Source: Adineta vaga (taxonomy: Eukaryota; Rotifera). Taken from it: a stretch of DNA of 64,000 nucleotides. The notes under the pieces were generated by a model that was given only the letters and a program-made list of their open reading frames with translations, searched no databases and had not been told where the DNA came from. The first letter of the stretch is position 1; each line of letters opens with the position of its first letter. Positions 26,431 to 38,485 of the stretch are shown one piece after another. The position numbers were made by a program, and so were the translations under genes. The stretch covers positions 11,470,001 to 11,534,000 of the forward strand of contig CP075497.1 in assembly GCA_021613535.1 (NCBI GenBank), in the 5' to 3' direction.

Positions 26431-27419
26431 TCACATATGTCGGCCACGTTTGGGTTTTTGAAAATCTGAAGAATTCGAACCATTGAATAAATCTGCTGAA
26501 TGCCAATCACGTTTTCGCGCTAAATGATCAGCAACTTGTTGACGAACGAAACTTTCCAGTTGTTGAGCAGTTGATGGTGGAGATGGAGATTGATGACGAT
26601 AGGTAGTCGAATGAATATTTCGATTAGCATTATCAATATCGTGCATAACAAGTGCTTGTCGAAATGTTTGAAGATCATCAACAATTGGTTGAGTTGCATT
26701 CGTTGTAAGTTCAGTAGTTGAATCTTGTCGACGTACAGTACTAAGATTTGTTGTGCCACTGTTCGTACTGCCAATTTCTGTTGTTGATATAGAATTATTT
26801 GAATGATATGGTCGAGAAGCAAAACGATATGGAGGTCGGCCAATTAAATAATCATAAACTTCTTCAGTACGGATATGACGACGTTGTTTACGACGTGCCC
26901 AACATAATAATTCTTTGGTTTTACGTTGTTCACCATTCATAATACCCAATTGAACTGCATCTTTCAATGCATCCAAACTTTCTACAAAGAAAGAACAAGA
27001 TCATAAAATTAACAAAAAAAATTAAAACTTTCATATATTTTCTCATACCTTTATAAAGCATTGTTACTGATCCAGCAGCTGCATGAAATGTATTCCAATT
27101 TGCTGTTCCATTGGAACGTTCTAAAAAATAAAATAATAATAAAAATTTAGACAAAACAAATTTTGGTTATTTTTCTTCTTTTACCACGAAACATTTTTGT
27201 CACTTCTTTTGCTGCATTTTGGAAGGCAATAAATAGTTTTTGTGTATATAAATCTTGTCCATTAACTAAATTTTCATTTATCATCCTTTCCAGCTCATGT
27301 TCATACTTGGATAAAGCGGTTTCTTCACTATCAATTGAAGTTGATAGATTATTTGTTGTATTCATTCCTGAGCGTTCTGGCGAATCTCCAATATCAGATG
27401 AATCACCAAAATTCGACAT
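26431..27419 (-). CDS. HAPSTR1: HAPSTR1 homologue (HUWE1-associated stress-response protein, formerly C16orf72)
   Basis: In mammals this protein partners the ubiquitin ligase HUWE1 and tunes stress signalling in the nucleus. Three exons give about 290 residues; I take MSNFGDSSDIGDSPERSG at 27419 as start. Two similar helical blocks come first, KLFIAFQNAAKEVTKMFRE and NWNTFHAAAGSVTMLYKESL, matching the paired FQNxAxxVxxLYK blocks of the human protein. Then follow DAVQLGIMNGEQRKTKELL, CWARRKQRRHIRTEEVYDYL and IGRPPYR, equivalent to human IQIGYQRRNKDVLAWVKKRRR. A further match is DLQTFRQALVMHDI, and the C-terminus has QLESFVRQQVADHL and a basic end (KPKRGRHM). The order and spacing of blocks agree with the family throughout. 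Confidence 0.88.
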
Positions 27420-27940
27420 GAAAATAAATTTAGTTATTAAAGATCTGAATAAAATCAAATAAATATATCAAACCAATGATAAACAATCATGTACATGGAA
27501 GAAATGAGAAAAAAAATAATAATGATGATCAAATGTGATTTTTTTCATCAATCCATTGTTTAACTGTCATATCCAATGAGTGAGGTCGCTAGTAGGATGT
27601 TTATTTTTCTAGAACTGAATTTATTTTGAGAAAATAATTGAAAATAAATGTTTTCTAGTAGAAAAATAATTTTCAATAAAATCAGTTCAAAATGAAGAAG
27701 TGTTATGAAAATCTTAGTCAAGTCAATTCTGATTGGTTGATGAGAAATGAAGAAATCCAAAAAATTGCGCAGCTAGAGATGTCCGTTGGATAATGTGTTA
27801 CTTTTTGAGGCATTATTTTCTTCTTTTATAGATTGAAAACACCCTGTGTGTAGTCATTGATTGACTCATTTGATAGTATTACACAATAATTTATCATTTT
27901 CTACAATGAATTGTTTGATTTTCTAGAGAAAAGATCTCAA
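27420..27940. other. Divergent promoter region between HAPSTR1 and NAP1
   Basis: About 520 bases between head-to-head genes. An in-frame upstream ATG for HAPSTR1 lies at 27458. I see no further gene; minus-strand frames at 27560-27760 lack motifs. Confidence 0.5.
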
Positions 27941-30323
27941 ATGGATAAAAAAGATAACGTTCAAGAACCATCTTCAGCTAATGAATCATCCGTAACTGAT
28001 GCTCAATCATCAGCAAATAGTGATACAACTTCAACTGCACTCGGAAATCCGGCTTTCCTTCAAAATGTTCAACAACGAATGGATTCTATGGGTGATGATT
28101 TTGCATCATTATTTGCTGGAAGGTATGAATCTAAATAAACAATTCCAAAATAGTTCGATTATCTGACTCATGATTTTGTTGTCAAACAATATCGAACGAT
28201 GTGTTTCTTTCTTTCTTGCTCTTTCTTTTGGTGTTATTTGCATCATAGAATAGACGATAAAATGCCAAGCAAATACAGAAAAGAGATAAATCTATCTGAG
28301 AATCTATTTCTTTTTTTCTACAAGTGTACGCGTGTGTCGCTTTATTGCTAATATACATTCTCTTCTGATTATTAATACGTCTTTTATCCAGTTATGTCAA
28401 ATACAGAAAGTCTTGATGATAATAGTTATATATCTGATGATGATGGTCCGCATCAATCATCGATTCCGAAAGAATATGAGTATTATGAACATGTGTAAGT
28501 AGGAAAGAATCGTTTCCTATTGGATAAACCATTGCTTTGGAATGAAAATATAAGATATTTGTTTGTTTAGTTTGCCAGCAGAAGTTGTACGTCGAGTGAA
28601 TGCACTTCGAAATCTTCAAGTTGAACATCATAAAATTGAAGCGAGCTTTTTCGAAGAAGTTCATGCACTTGAATGCCAATATTTAAGCAAATATCAACCA
28701 CTTTATGAAAAAGTAAAACAAAATTTAATTTCCTTCAAACATTTTTCTATGTTATTTTCTAGCGTTTGAATATCGTAAAAGGGGTTTATGAACCAACAGA
28801 TGCTGAGGCTAAATGTGCATTTGATGAGGATGAAGTATGATGAATGAAATTTCTTCGAAATGATTGAATTAAATTTTCAAAATGATATTTAGACTGATGA
28901 AGAAGCTAAAAAAGCAGCAGAAGCTGGTGAAAAATCCGACGAACAGAAAAAAGAAGAAGGTATGAGAGATAAAAAGAAAAATTTTCAAAATCATTCATTT
29001 CTCATAACCTTGAGTGTATGAGAAGATTATTTTATCACAAGGTCTACGCAATTTCCCATGCATTAGACTTTCTTTGGTTAGAAGATATCAATAGACAAGG
29101 CCATTGTTGATTATATCATTTGTTCTTTTTTTGACAAAAGTATTCTTGATTGATGAAGTGAAAATTGTTTTGTTTTTTGTTTTTTATTAGAAAAAGCAGT
29201 TGGTATTCCAGAATTTTGGTTACAAGTATTTAAAAATTCTGATGTTCTCTCTGAATTAATAAAAGTAAATAAGAAGAAAACAATTTTATTCTTATTTATT
29301 CATTTGAATGTTTAGGAACAAGATGAATCTGTATTGAAACATCTGATTGATGTTCGTATAACAATGAAAAATGAAGCAGCAGAAAAAGGTTTCACAATTG
29401 AATTTGAATTTGCACCCAATGAATTTTTTACGAATACGATACTAACGAAATTCTATGAACTTCGTACTGGATTAGATGAACATGAACCATTAGCTTATGA
29501 AGGACCAGAAATAATTAAATCAAAAGGCTGTGATATTCAATGGAATAAAGGCAAGAATGTTACAATAAAATTGGTAAAAAAACGACAAAAACATAAGAAT
29601 CGAGGAACAATCCGTGTTGTAACAAAAGAAGTTCAAACTGATTCATTTTTCAATTTCTTCAAACCGCCAACTGGTAAATTTGATAATGAAAGTTGAAAAT
29701 TTTTCAATTTTTTTGTTGTTTTTTCCTAGTGCCAGAAGATGCTGATGCTGAAGTAGAAGATAATGATGAAATGAGATCGTTAGCAGCTGATTTTGAAATT
29801 GGACATATGCTTCGTGATTCCATTGTACCAAAAGCTGTACTTTATTATACCGGTGAAGCTGGAGATGATGAAGATGGTGATGTAAGTCAATGATTTTATT
29901 CAATAAACATTTCAACACATATTTGTTTAGTTTGATGAGGATGAAGATGATGAAGATGATGGTAAAAATTTCAAATAAATCAAAAAGAATTTTCTCAATT
30001 GATATCTTTGTTTTAGATGACGATGATGATGATGAAGATCCAGAAGAAGATGAAGATGAAGGTACGATGAAAACAAGAATTTCAAAAAAGATTTGTCTAT
30101 TTTTTTTTATTAGGTCATGGTCATCATCATGCCGGTGGTCGAGGTGGACATCATCATGGTAAACATGGTGCCTCGGGTGGTGCAGGAGGCGTAAGTCTAA
30201 CATTTCTTTTTCATCCGAGTTTGTTTTTCAATGATTTCTTTTCTATAGAAATCACGAGGTGGTAAACATGGCGGTGGTGGTGGAGGTGGTGCTGGTCAAC
30301 AACCTGAATGCAAACAACAGTAG
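27941..30323 (+). CDS. NAP1L1: Nucleosome assembly protein 1 (NAP1L1/NAP1L4 type)
   Basis: This is a histone H2A-H2B chaperone. Exon 1a (27941-28122) encodes MDKKDNVQEPSS ... NPAFLQNVQQRMDSMGDDFA and ends in phase 2. Joined to the exon at 28571 it gives SLPAEVVRRVNALRNLQ, the family sequence. A second possible first exon, 1b (28394-28494, MSNTESLDDNSYISDDDG), also ends in phase 2 and fits the same acceptor. The core follows: YEPTDAEAKCAFDEDE, GIPEFWLQVFKNSDVLSELI, FEFAPNEFFTNTILTKFYEL, GCDIQWNKGKNVTIKL, DSFFNFFKPP and AADFEIGHMLRDSIVPKAVL. An acidic tail is split over several tiny exons, then a Gly/His-rich stretch. The protein ends PECKQQ, a CaaX-type prenylation motif as in vertebrate NAP1L1. 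The stop is at 30321-30323. Confidence 0.95.
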
Positions 30324-31015
30324 ATAAACGAACAAATCGACATAAAAAAGAAATAAATTAAAATTGACGATGATTTGTCTATTTTTTCTTTCTCTTCTTT
30401 TTCAGATGCTATGTTTTGCTCGTTTTTTGTTCCGAAAAATTTCATTCATTGTTGTTCTTGTTCATGTTGTTATATCTTCGAATTTTCCTATCAAGCCATT
30501 CAAAACATTTTCGTAACATATTCAGAGAAAAAGAAAGATATAAACATACCAAAAGAAAATCGAAGACGAACAAAAATATATGTTTTTTACAATATCTCTT
30601 CTCTTTGATCTTTACTGATAGAACATTTCGAATCAGGAAACGAAGAATAAAGAAGAAGAAGAAAAAAGTTGCATCGTCATCGTTCTCTTTCTTTGACTTT
30701 AGACGTTAGTTCGTTTTTTTCTGTCTCGTAATGTTTATTACCTAATGCAAAGAAATAGTGTTCTGTTATTTTCTTATTCTTCGTGTAGGCTGACGGGAGA
30801 GAAGGTGTGATGAAGGGGAAAAAAACGTGTGCTGGCGAAATAGCATCGTTTTTTTCTTTTATCTAATGAGATTTTTAATATTCAGGATATATATATAATG
30901 TTTGGTTCAATAAATTTCAGATCAGATTTATTATGGAAAGACCTTCACGTTTCTATTCATCATTAATCAGTATTGTCAGAAATTAGTATAAAACGGTAGA
31001 ATAAAATCGATACAA
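30324..31015. other. Intergenic region between NAP1 and mitoferrin
   Basis: About 690 bases, starting with NAP1 3'UTR (AATAAATT near 30351). It includes A/G-rich tracts near 30635-30665. Short frames around 30375-30709 are Lys/Phe-rich and have no support. Confidence 0.45.
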
Positions 31016-32233
31016 ATGGCATCGGGCGATGATTATGAAAGTCTTCCTGAATCAATGCATCCAGCCATACATATGGCTGCTGGAGCATTGGCTGGTGTTG
31101 GTGAACATTGCGTTATGTATCCAGTCGATGTTGTTAAAGTATGTTTGAAAAAATCGTCATTTCACGTAACTTCCTTTCTATCTATATATATATATATATA
31201 CTATAGACTCGGATGCAATGTATCAACCCTGATCCTCATGCAAACTATCGAGGAATCGTACATGCTATACGACAAATGATGGCTAATGAAGGTATTTTTC
31301 GACCCGTACGTAAAATAAAATTATTTTCATGAATACAATAAACGATTGATTTGTTTTCTTCTTGGTTTAGGTTCGTGGTATGCATGTTGTTGCTTTAGCA
31401 GCTGGACCGGCACATGCACTTTATTTTTCATGTTACGAACGAATGAAATTATTATTTAGTGGAAGTTCACAAGTAGGTCATAATCCAATAGCTAATGGAT
31501 TGGCTGGTTGTTTTGCTACTTTATTCCATGATGCTTTGATGGTACCTGCTGATGGTAAACAAAATATTTTCTACATAGGATCGAATTTAAATGACTTTCT
31601 TCTAGCTATTAAACAACGTCTGCAAATCTATGCATCTCCATATTCCGGTGCAATTGATTGTCTACGGAAAATTCGTCAACGTGAAGGTCTTTCTGTTCTC
31701 TATCGAAGTTACACAACTCAATTAACCATGAATATTCCATTTCATTCAGTACATCTTGTTACCTATGAATTATTTCAAGATTATCTAAATTATGCTCGAG
31801 CATATGATCCTTTATCCCATGTTATCTCTGGTGCTGGTGCTGGTGCTATAGCATCAGCAATCACAACACCATTAGATGTTTGTAAAACATTATTAAATAC
31901 TCAAGAATGTTGTTTAGCAGCAACAGGTGGACCAACCTGTTCAGTATCCAGAAGTTCATCTGGAACGGCAAAAACTATTGCTGCAACTCAAGAAGCAAGA
32001 GGACTGATAACAGCTATTCGAGTGATATATATTCAAGGAGGACTACCTGCATTTTTCAAAGGTTTAACACCCCGTGTTCTTTATCAAATGCCAAGTACAG
32101 CAGTAGCTTGGTCTTGTTATGAGTTTTTTGTAAGTCATTCGAAGAACCGATGTTTCAATTCGATAAATAACAAATGTGTTTTATTTTATTTTCTTAGAAG
32201 CATTCTTTTGCCGGCAAACCAACAATATTATGA
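31016..32233 (+). CDS. SLC25A37: Mitoferrin-type mitochondrial iron carrier (SLC25A28/37)
   Basis: This is an inner-membrane carrier that brings iron into mitochondria for haem and Fe-S synthesis. Five exons give the usual three-repeat carrier. The repeat signatures are [12 protein letters not shown] (split by an intron with a TA run), VPADAIKQRLQ (split by a 48-base-class intron at about 31556-31609) and [15 protein letters not shown]. The last, together with the [13 protein letters not shown] opening, is characteristic of mitoferrins. Other matches include [25 protein letters not shown] and [20 protein letters not shown]. After a last intron the protein ends [11 protein letters not shown] with the stop at 32231-32233; unspliced reading would instead run into a hydrophobic nonsense tail. 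The ATG at 31016 gives [16 protein letters not shown]. Confidence 0.94.
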
Positions 32234-33388
32234 CCTGTCTAATATGTTTTTATTCTAGCAGGTCAGTGAGGTATTCAACAATCTATTTGTCGTCCTTTTC
32301 TTTTTTCGTTTGCTTGTGCGATTAATAAAATCGTTCTCGATTGTTTTGTTTTTCTCTCGTCTCTCTTTCTATGCTTATATTGATATACATGTTTATGTTA
32401 TGTGATTTTATATTTGTTCTTTACCACCTGACTTCTTCCTTTATTCTTGTCAACGAGTACATAAACAATATATATACATATAAAGAATAAGACTCAGGGA
32501 CGAGCTTAAAAGAACTTTATTCTATTGAATAATATGATCATCTAAGAAATCAAGTAGATCAATGATGAAAATGTGTTTTGCTTTGTTCGTAAAGAATTGT
32601 ATTTGATTGAAAGTAATGTTTCTTTTTTCTCATAGGAATTTTAATTTATAAGTTAAACAAGTGTTGCTATTCAAATCAAGATCCGTCCTTTTATAATTAA
32701 TCACGAAGAAAACAAGGACATCATTTTCATGTTTTATGAAATGATTTATTTTTTCTATTTCATGTTTGTGTGTGCATCTTTTTTTCCTGAATGTTTTGTT
32801 TTTCCATTGTTATACCATTATTTGATTTTTCTAGGAAAAGAATCCACATATTGTTCAAGAATCTTGTTTTTACTAGATGATTGTATTATTCAACGTGTTA
32901 TTTGCAAATGAGAATTGCACTAATACCATATCGATTGATGATTTGTCGTTTTAAAGATGTTGTATGCTGTTTAATATTTCAATCTTCAGTTTATTCAAAG
33001 AGATGCATTCTTTTTCTTGCATTTGTTCTATAGTGTAGAGTGATTGTGATATGTATATCAAATACTTTGTTTGATTTGAGCTTATAGAAAAAGATTTTGT
33101 TACTTCTATGAAGTTAAAGGAAGAATCGAAAGTATTGATGTTATTTACTATGAGGTGATCGATGCAACGATGATGTGTAAAGAGAACTATTCGTATATAT
33201 ATATATATATATATATATAGATGATTGATATTAGTACTCGTCATTACTATGTTTGTAACTCGTTTATTAAGATCTATAAAAACTGAAGTTTTAGAAAAAT
33301 GCTGTTCAGATTTGTTTTTTTTCTGTAAATAAATCAACATATTTTTAGTAGAGAAGATGTATAAATCTATTGAACATTTGTTTTGTCT
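32234..33388. other. Intergenic region between converging mitoferrin and membrane-protein genes
   Basis: About 1.15 kb of AT-rich sequence. It contains a TA dinucleotide run at 33194-33219 and some TATATACATA sequence near 32470. The minus-strand frame at 32951-33340 crosses the TA run and has no family features, so I treat it as chance. Confidence 0.5.
33194..33219. repeat. TA dinucleotide microsatellite
   Basis: Thirteen consecutive TA units can be read directly in the intergenic sequence. Confidence 0.9.
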
Positions 33389-33861
33389 TTATTTCAATGT
33401 TTTCTTTGGAATTGCTTTCAATTTAATCCAATAAAATATCAGTCCGGCAATACCACCCAATAAAACAAATAAAAAGATAAAACTCACGAAGAAATATAAA
33501 GAAATCGATGTAGACGCTTTAATTTTATTAGCTCGAACAGTATTCATATGACTTTTTCCTGGTTTAACTAATGCTTTCGCCCATTCTCGAATCGATTGAA
33601 TTGTATAATTCGCTGGAAAACATTGACAACGATCTTTTTTTGACATTTTTGCAAATGAATGATCACAATAATCTCTTAATTCAATCATTGTTGTTTCTCG
33701 TTGACAATGAGTTAGTGAACTTGAATTATATGGGTAAAAATTTCTGTCTAGCGTACAGCTCGAACAAACAAATCCATTTCGTTTGGAAGTAATTGAATAA
33801 AGGTGATTTTTAGGAATTAATCGAAGATTTGATTTGATACCAAGTCGTGAGGGAGTGCAAT
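33389..33861 (-). CDS. Single-pass membrane protein with a Cys-containing ectodomain, 5' end unresolved
   Basis: I do not recognise the family. An open frame of about 157 residues runs from a probable splice acceptor (CACAG, 33862-33866 on the coding strand) to the stop at 33389. The extracellular part has six or more Cys (NGFVCSSCTLDRNFYPYN, THCQRETT, LRDYCDHSF, KDRCQCFPANYT) and NYS/NYT-type glycosylation sites. A single transmembrane helix follows (FFVSFIFLFVLLGGIAGLIF), with a short basic cytoplasmic end (KAIPKKTLK). The frame upstream of the acceptor is closed by a stop, so a separate first exon is needed. A candidate opens at the ATG at 33960 (MWYYSVSCPGLFVC) and could splice in phase, but its donor (GTTGGA) is weak. 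The paired-cysteine layout suggests a small receptor or tetraspan-like fragment, without further evidence. Confidence 0.55.
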
Positions 33862-34164
33862 CTGTGATATTAAAAAGGAAATATTGGAAGATTTATAATT
33901 CCAACAAAGTATAGCTGTGCAAACAAATAAGCCTGGACAAGATACTGAATAATACCACATGAAGCATTTAAGAAAGAAGAAATAAATACTTTGGTAAAAA
34001 CGCGCTTAAGATATGAATATTAAAAGAAGATTTCAGATGATGTCGCTTGTGAACGCGTTCAATAAAAAGTGTGAAAAATTCATTGGTCCTTGAATTTTGT
34101 CTAATATTTTAGAATAAACTTATCTCTAGTAATTTCATTTCAATTTGTTAAGGTTAAATCAATC

Positions 34165-37100
34165 ATGCCAAAGTCAAAATCTAAACTTCAAAAGTCAATA
34201 ATGACTTCCGCTGCAGCTGTTATTGGACTTACCGAAGAATTTGAATCAACATTATGTTGTTCTAAACGTGATTATTCTTTCTTTTTCTTTCTACTTTACT
34301 TTTGTTCTAAACACATTAGTTCTTCTAGAACATTGGCATGAACATTTAATACAAATTCTTCAGCAAACACAACTTAAATCAACTCAAACATTTTCTTCAA
34401 AATCAAAATCAAAAAAACCTCATTACAAATTATCTCATTCAAATATTCTTTCAAAATTATTTCGTATGACTAATCAGCATATGAATGATCAACCTGGTGG
34501 AATCTATTCCACACCAGTAGCTAAATCAATTGTTTTAGAAAAACATCAAGCATTTGCCAGTCAAATATCGAAAACATTCGATACAATTGAAAGTTTACCA
34601 TATTCATTTACAAAAACGAATCTCTTACCACAAATGAAATATCGAATGGTTTCATTAGTTACTGATCCATTTTCTGATCAGGTTATTACTTTCTTCTTCG
34701 AAAGAAACAATGAATGAATGAACGATTTCTCTTCTTTTTTTTCGAGTTTAGATGGATCGTATGGAAATCTCTACACAATTAAAAATTAATCTTCTTCGTA
34801 TTAATCATATTCATTTAAATAGTCGTTTACCTGTTAAGATTATATCCACACCAATCTGGACTCGCTGTGCTGTACATGTTGTTGTTCAAGATGAAAATAC
34901 TCATTGTCTTCGTTTATCTATTTATAATTGGTCACATGTAATTAATACACGACAAATGAAATCCTATATTTATATTCAAGAACGTTTATCATATCTTTTA
35001 CCTATCAATTCTTGTATTGTTTTATTAGATCCTTGGTTAAAAATGTGTGAAGATGGTGAAATAGGATTACGATGTGAATCTCCAAATACACATTTACTAA
35101 TGATTGATTTTGAAAGTCGTTGTTCAACAAATTTGCGAACAAATCTCGATCAATTACGTCAATGGGGCAATAGATGTTATCAAACTGATGATAATCTTGC
35201 TGCAATTGAATTTTATACATATGGTTTAAGACAAATTGATGAACAACAAGAAAATGATTTCATGTTCAAAGATAAATCTAGTAATAATCTGTCGAATGAA
35301 CAACAACATCGTATTCGTCTTTTATCGAATCGATGTGCTTCCTATTTACGTGAACGTCATGCTGGTTTAGCATTAGCTGATACAAGTATTCTTCTCTCTC
35401 TTGATGATTTTTCACGTGTATTAGAACCTTCGAAAACAACAACAAGCAAACTATTCTTTCGTTGTCTTAGTGCACATCTTCATTTAGGTTTATATGATAA
35501 AGTTGAAAGTTTAATTAAATCTCCTAAATTTAACGATGGAGAAAATTCAACATCAATGATTATATTAGAAAGAGAATTAAATAGACTTCGAGATGAAAAG
35601 ATGAAAGTTAAATATGATATTCAAGGAATGTTACGTGAACAAATTGCAATAGATAAACAGGAAAAATCACCGATGATGTTTATTGATTTACCACATTATC
35701 ATGCAGAATGTCATCGAAATGATCTCTGCGAAATTCGACCATGTCAAGTAAGTCCGAAAAAAAAAGATTATTTTAATATTGAATGGATTTTATAGGCAGA
35801 AGAATTGACAAAACGTGGTTATCCAAAAGGTTCCTATGGTGTTTATGCTTTGAAACCTATTGAAGTTGGTACTTTATTAATTGTTGAACAACCATTTGCA
35901 AGTATTGATAATCGAATCATTGGTGAACAACGTTGTCATTCAATAAATTATTGGCAAACCAATGAAATCGAATATTACAACGATGAAACATTACGTTTAT
36001 TAAATGAAGTTGAAAAACAAATGTTAATTGGAAATAATAGTTGGATGACATTTGATAAATTAAAATTAATGCAACCAATTCGACAATGGTTAAATGAAAT
36101 GAAACAGAATTGTAATGTTGAAGAAGAAGAAGAAAATAAAGATATGTTAGATTTTTTAGAAGATGAAACATCAATGGTATTGAAAAAACAATGGCAAAAA
36201 CAATTCTTAAAGTAAAGTTAATTTTCTTTTGATTATTGAATCAATTGAATTGTTTTATAGACGAATTCCACCACCATCATCTTTTATTCCTTGGCGAATT
36301 TTATTTGAAACTCAAAAACAAAATCCATTTTCTTCAAAATCAATTCATGCTTGGTATCCACTTGGTTCAATGTTTAATCATTCTTGTTTACCGAATTGTC
36401 TTTGGTATTTAATTGGTGATTATCTTTTCATTTATGTATGTTCATCAAATATTCGGCAAGGTGATGAATTAACTATTTCCTATTGTCCATTATGGATCTC
36501 ATCATTAAATGATCGAGCATATCATTTACGTCAATTTGATATTCATTCTTGTCGTTGTTTACTTTGTTCTTATGATCGATCAAATATGCCACAATATGAA
36601 ATTGAATTGAAGAAATTTACAAATTTACGTGCATTAGCAAGACAAAAGAATCTTTCGATAAATCAACGATTTGATTATGTACAAAAATTAAAATGTATTT
36701 ATGAATTTCTTATAAAAAAATTTCGACAACGTCCAATTGGTTTTATTAACGAATTCATTGATTTCGAACAAATTTTAAAATATTTTCAACAAGAAAATCT
36801 TGATACTAGTCGATCGAACGAAATTCAACAATTTTTAGAAGATCAACAATTATCATTTCTTGAACGTCTATCACGTATTTGTCGTTTTACAATCAAAGAT
36901 TTACCACAAATTGGAAATCCAATCGCATTCTTTGGTATACAAATGCAAGTGAGTTTTTTTTTCTCTAAACTTTATCGAATTGCTCTCGGAAAAAGATAAG
37001 ACGAAAATATTTCGTTTAGTTACTTGTTCAACATCTTGAACAACATTATAATCGAATAAATACATGTGATTTAAAACAATGGAATCGTTTACTCGAATGT

Positions 37101-37235
37101 CTCTATGAAATCTTTACTTTCAAATGTCATTCATCAGCAAGTGACATGCAAAAAACATTAAATGATCATCAACAATTCTTGACTAATCTTTTTCAAACGC
37201 AAACATCGATTCAACAACAAAGACAAATCATGTAA
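34165..37235 (+). CDS. TPR-SET domain protein (SMYD-like, without a MYND finger)
   Basis: This is probably a protein lysine methyltransferase or a catalytically altered relative. The ATG at 34165 gives MPKSKSKLQKSIMTSAAAVI; the first intron splices at about 34270-34318. A long N-terminal region of unknown fold is followed by TPR-like helices (QLRQWGNRCYQTDDNLAAIE, then RLLSNRCASYLRERHAGLAL). The SET domain starts at GSYGVYALKPIEVGTLLIVE. Its core motif is GSMFNHSCLPNCLW, followed by GDELTISYC and the post-SET cysteines CRCLLC. In SMYD proteins a Cys/His-rich MYND finger is inserted after the first SET strand; here that stretch lacks paired Cys. A further helical C-terminus follows and the last exon ends QQRQIM with stop at 37233-37235. 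The substrate is unknown. Confidence 0.82.
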
Positions 37236-37721
37236 ATATTTGATACTTGTTTGTTTCTAGTCTTTCAGTTGTTTGTTATATATTGATATGTATATCTTAT
37301 GTTGTATATGAAATGAAAATAAAAATCTCAATCAAGAATTTTCGTTTATTTAACATTTGAAAGATCAAGAAGGGTGTGAGTGTGAGCGAGAGTGATGAAA
37401 ATGAAAAACATCAATTGAGTCTTTTTGTTTTATTAAAGAATAGAAGGACAAAGATCACATGTCTTCTATCGAATTCGAGAAAATTATCATAGAAAAGTTC
37501 ATTCAGTTAGTAAAAAGTGATGGATAAACTCGCTATCAACTTTCTTATTTACTATTTGCTACGATTGACGAACTAAAATGAACTATCAGTCCAAAATATA
37601 TTTTGATTCTTTCTTTCTCACTATAAACAATCGTGTTCTTCTACATTTGTTATTTACTATCAACAATTACTTACGATCACTACATCTGAGTTTTTACCTT
37701 TTACAAACTATTTTAACAATT
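37236..37721. other. Upstream region of the histone H2A variant gene
   Basis: About 490 bases holding the SET gene 3'UTR (AATAAAAATC near 37317) and the H2A upstream region. An in-frame ATG at 37578 would add 48 hydrophobic residues to H2A and is less likely than the ATG at 37722. A GTGAGTGTGAGCGAGAGTG stretch lies near 37376. Confidence 0.5.
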
Positions 37722-38485
37722 ATGGCATCAGAGAAAAATAATAATAGTGAAACAAATACATCATCAAGACAAAATAAAACATCATCAGATACTGTACAAA
37801 ATAGTCAACAACACCAATTACAATCTAAAAATACAAATAATAACAATAATAATACTGGTGTTGTGCGTAATAAACCTTTAAGACGTTCACAACGAGCTGT
37901 AAGTAACATTAGATCTATTCATTATTGATTATTTTTAGGGTGTCGTGTTTCCTGTTCATCGAATTCATCGTATTTTGAAAGAAGGCAATTATGCTCGTCT
38001 AGTTCGAAATAATGCTGCTGTTTATATGGCTGGTGTATTGGAATATTTAGTAAACTACTCAGAAAGAGATTGCTTCTGATGATTGAACCATTTTATTTAG
38101 GTTGCCGAAGTAACTGAATTGGCAGGAAATGCTGCTCGTGAAGATAAAAGACGTCGTATTACGCCTCGTCATATCTTTTTGGCTATTTGTAATGATGAAG
38201 AATTGGTAAATAAAATACGTCATTCTCCTCATGATCACTTGTTACCAGTTTTTCATAGAATAAATTATGTCAAAACGCAACTATTGCTGAAGGTGATGTT
38301 CTTCCACATCTTCACGAAGTCTGTAAAATAAATGTTTTTCTTTTTCAAAAAATATCAAAATCTAGTTTTTTCTTTAGATATTACTTCAATCAAAAAAACG
38401 TAGCCATAGTTCACGAGGCAATACTTCAAAGAAACAAAACAATCCGAGTAGTACAGATGGTAAGAGCAAAGTTGTATTCAATTGA
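37722..38485 (+). CDS. Divergent histone H2A variant (bdelloid H2Abd-like)
   Basis: Five exons encode a histone H2A. The first 60 residues are an unusual Asn/Ser/Gln-rich extension ([19 protein letters not shown]) ending in the basic [11 protein letters not shown]. The fold follows: [75 protein letters not shown], then [19 protein letters not shown]. Acidic-patch residues are kept (the three Glu in the [15 protein letters not shown] helix and DEE in NDEEL). The usual AGAPVY is replaced by RNNAAVY. The tail is basic and Ser-rich ([20 protein letters not shown]). Unspliced reading ends KSKVVFN at 38485. Canonical replication-dependent H2A genes are intronless, so five exons mark this as a replacement type. 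Bdelloids are reported to lack canonical H2A and use such variants. Confidence 0.88.

Noticed and set aside
29643-30203. A 186-codon minus-strand open frame opposite the NAP1 acidic tail
   Set aside because: The His/Ser/Leu-rich product is the antisense of GAT/GAA repeats and overlaps confirmed NAP1 exons.
32951-33340. A 129-codon minus-strand open frame
   Set aside because: It runs through a TA microsatellite (translating to IYIYIY), has no motif or homologue-like block, and lies in the 3' region between convergent genes.
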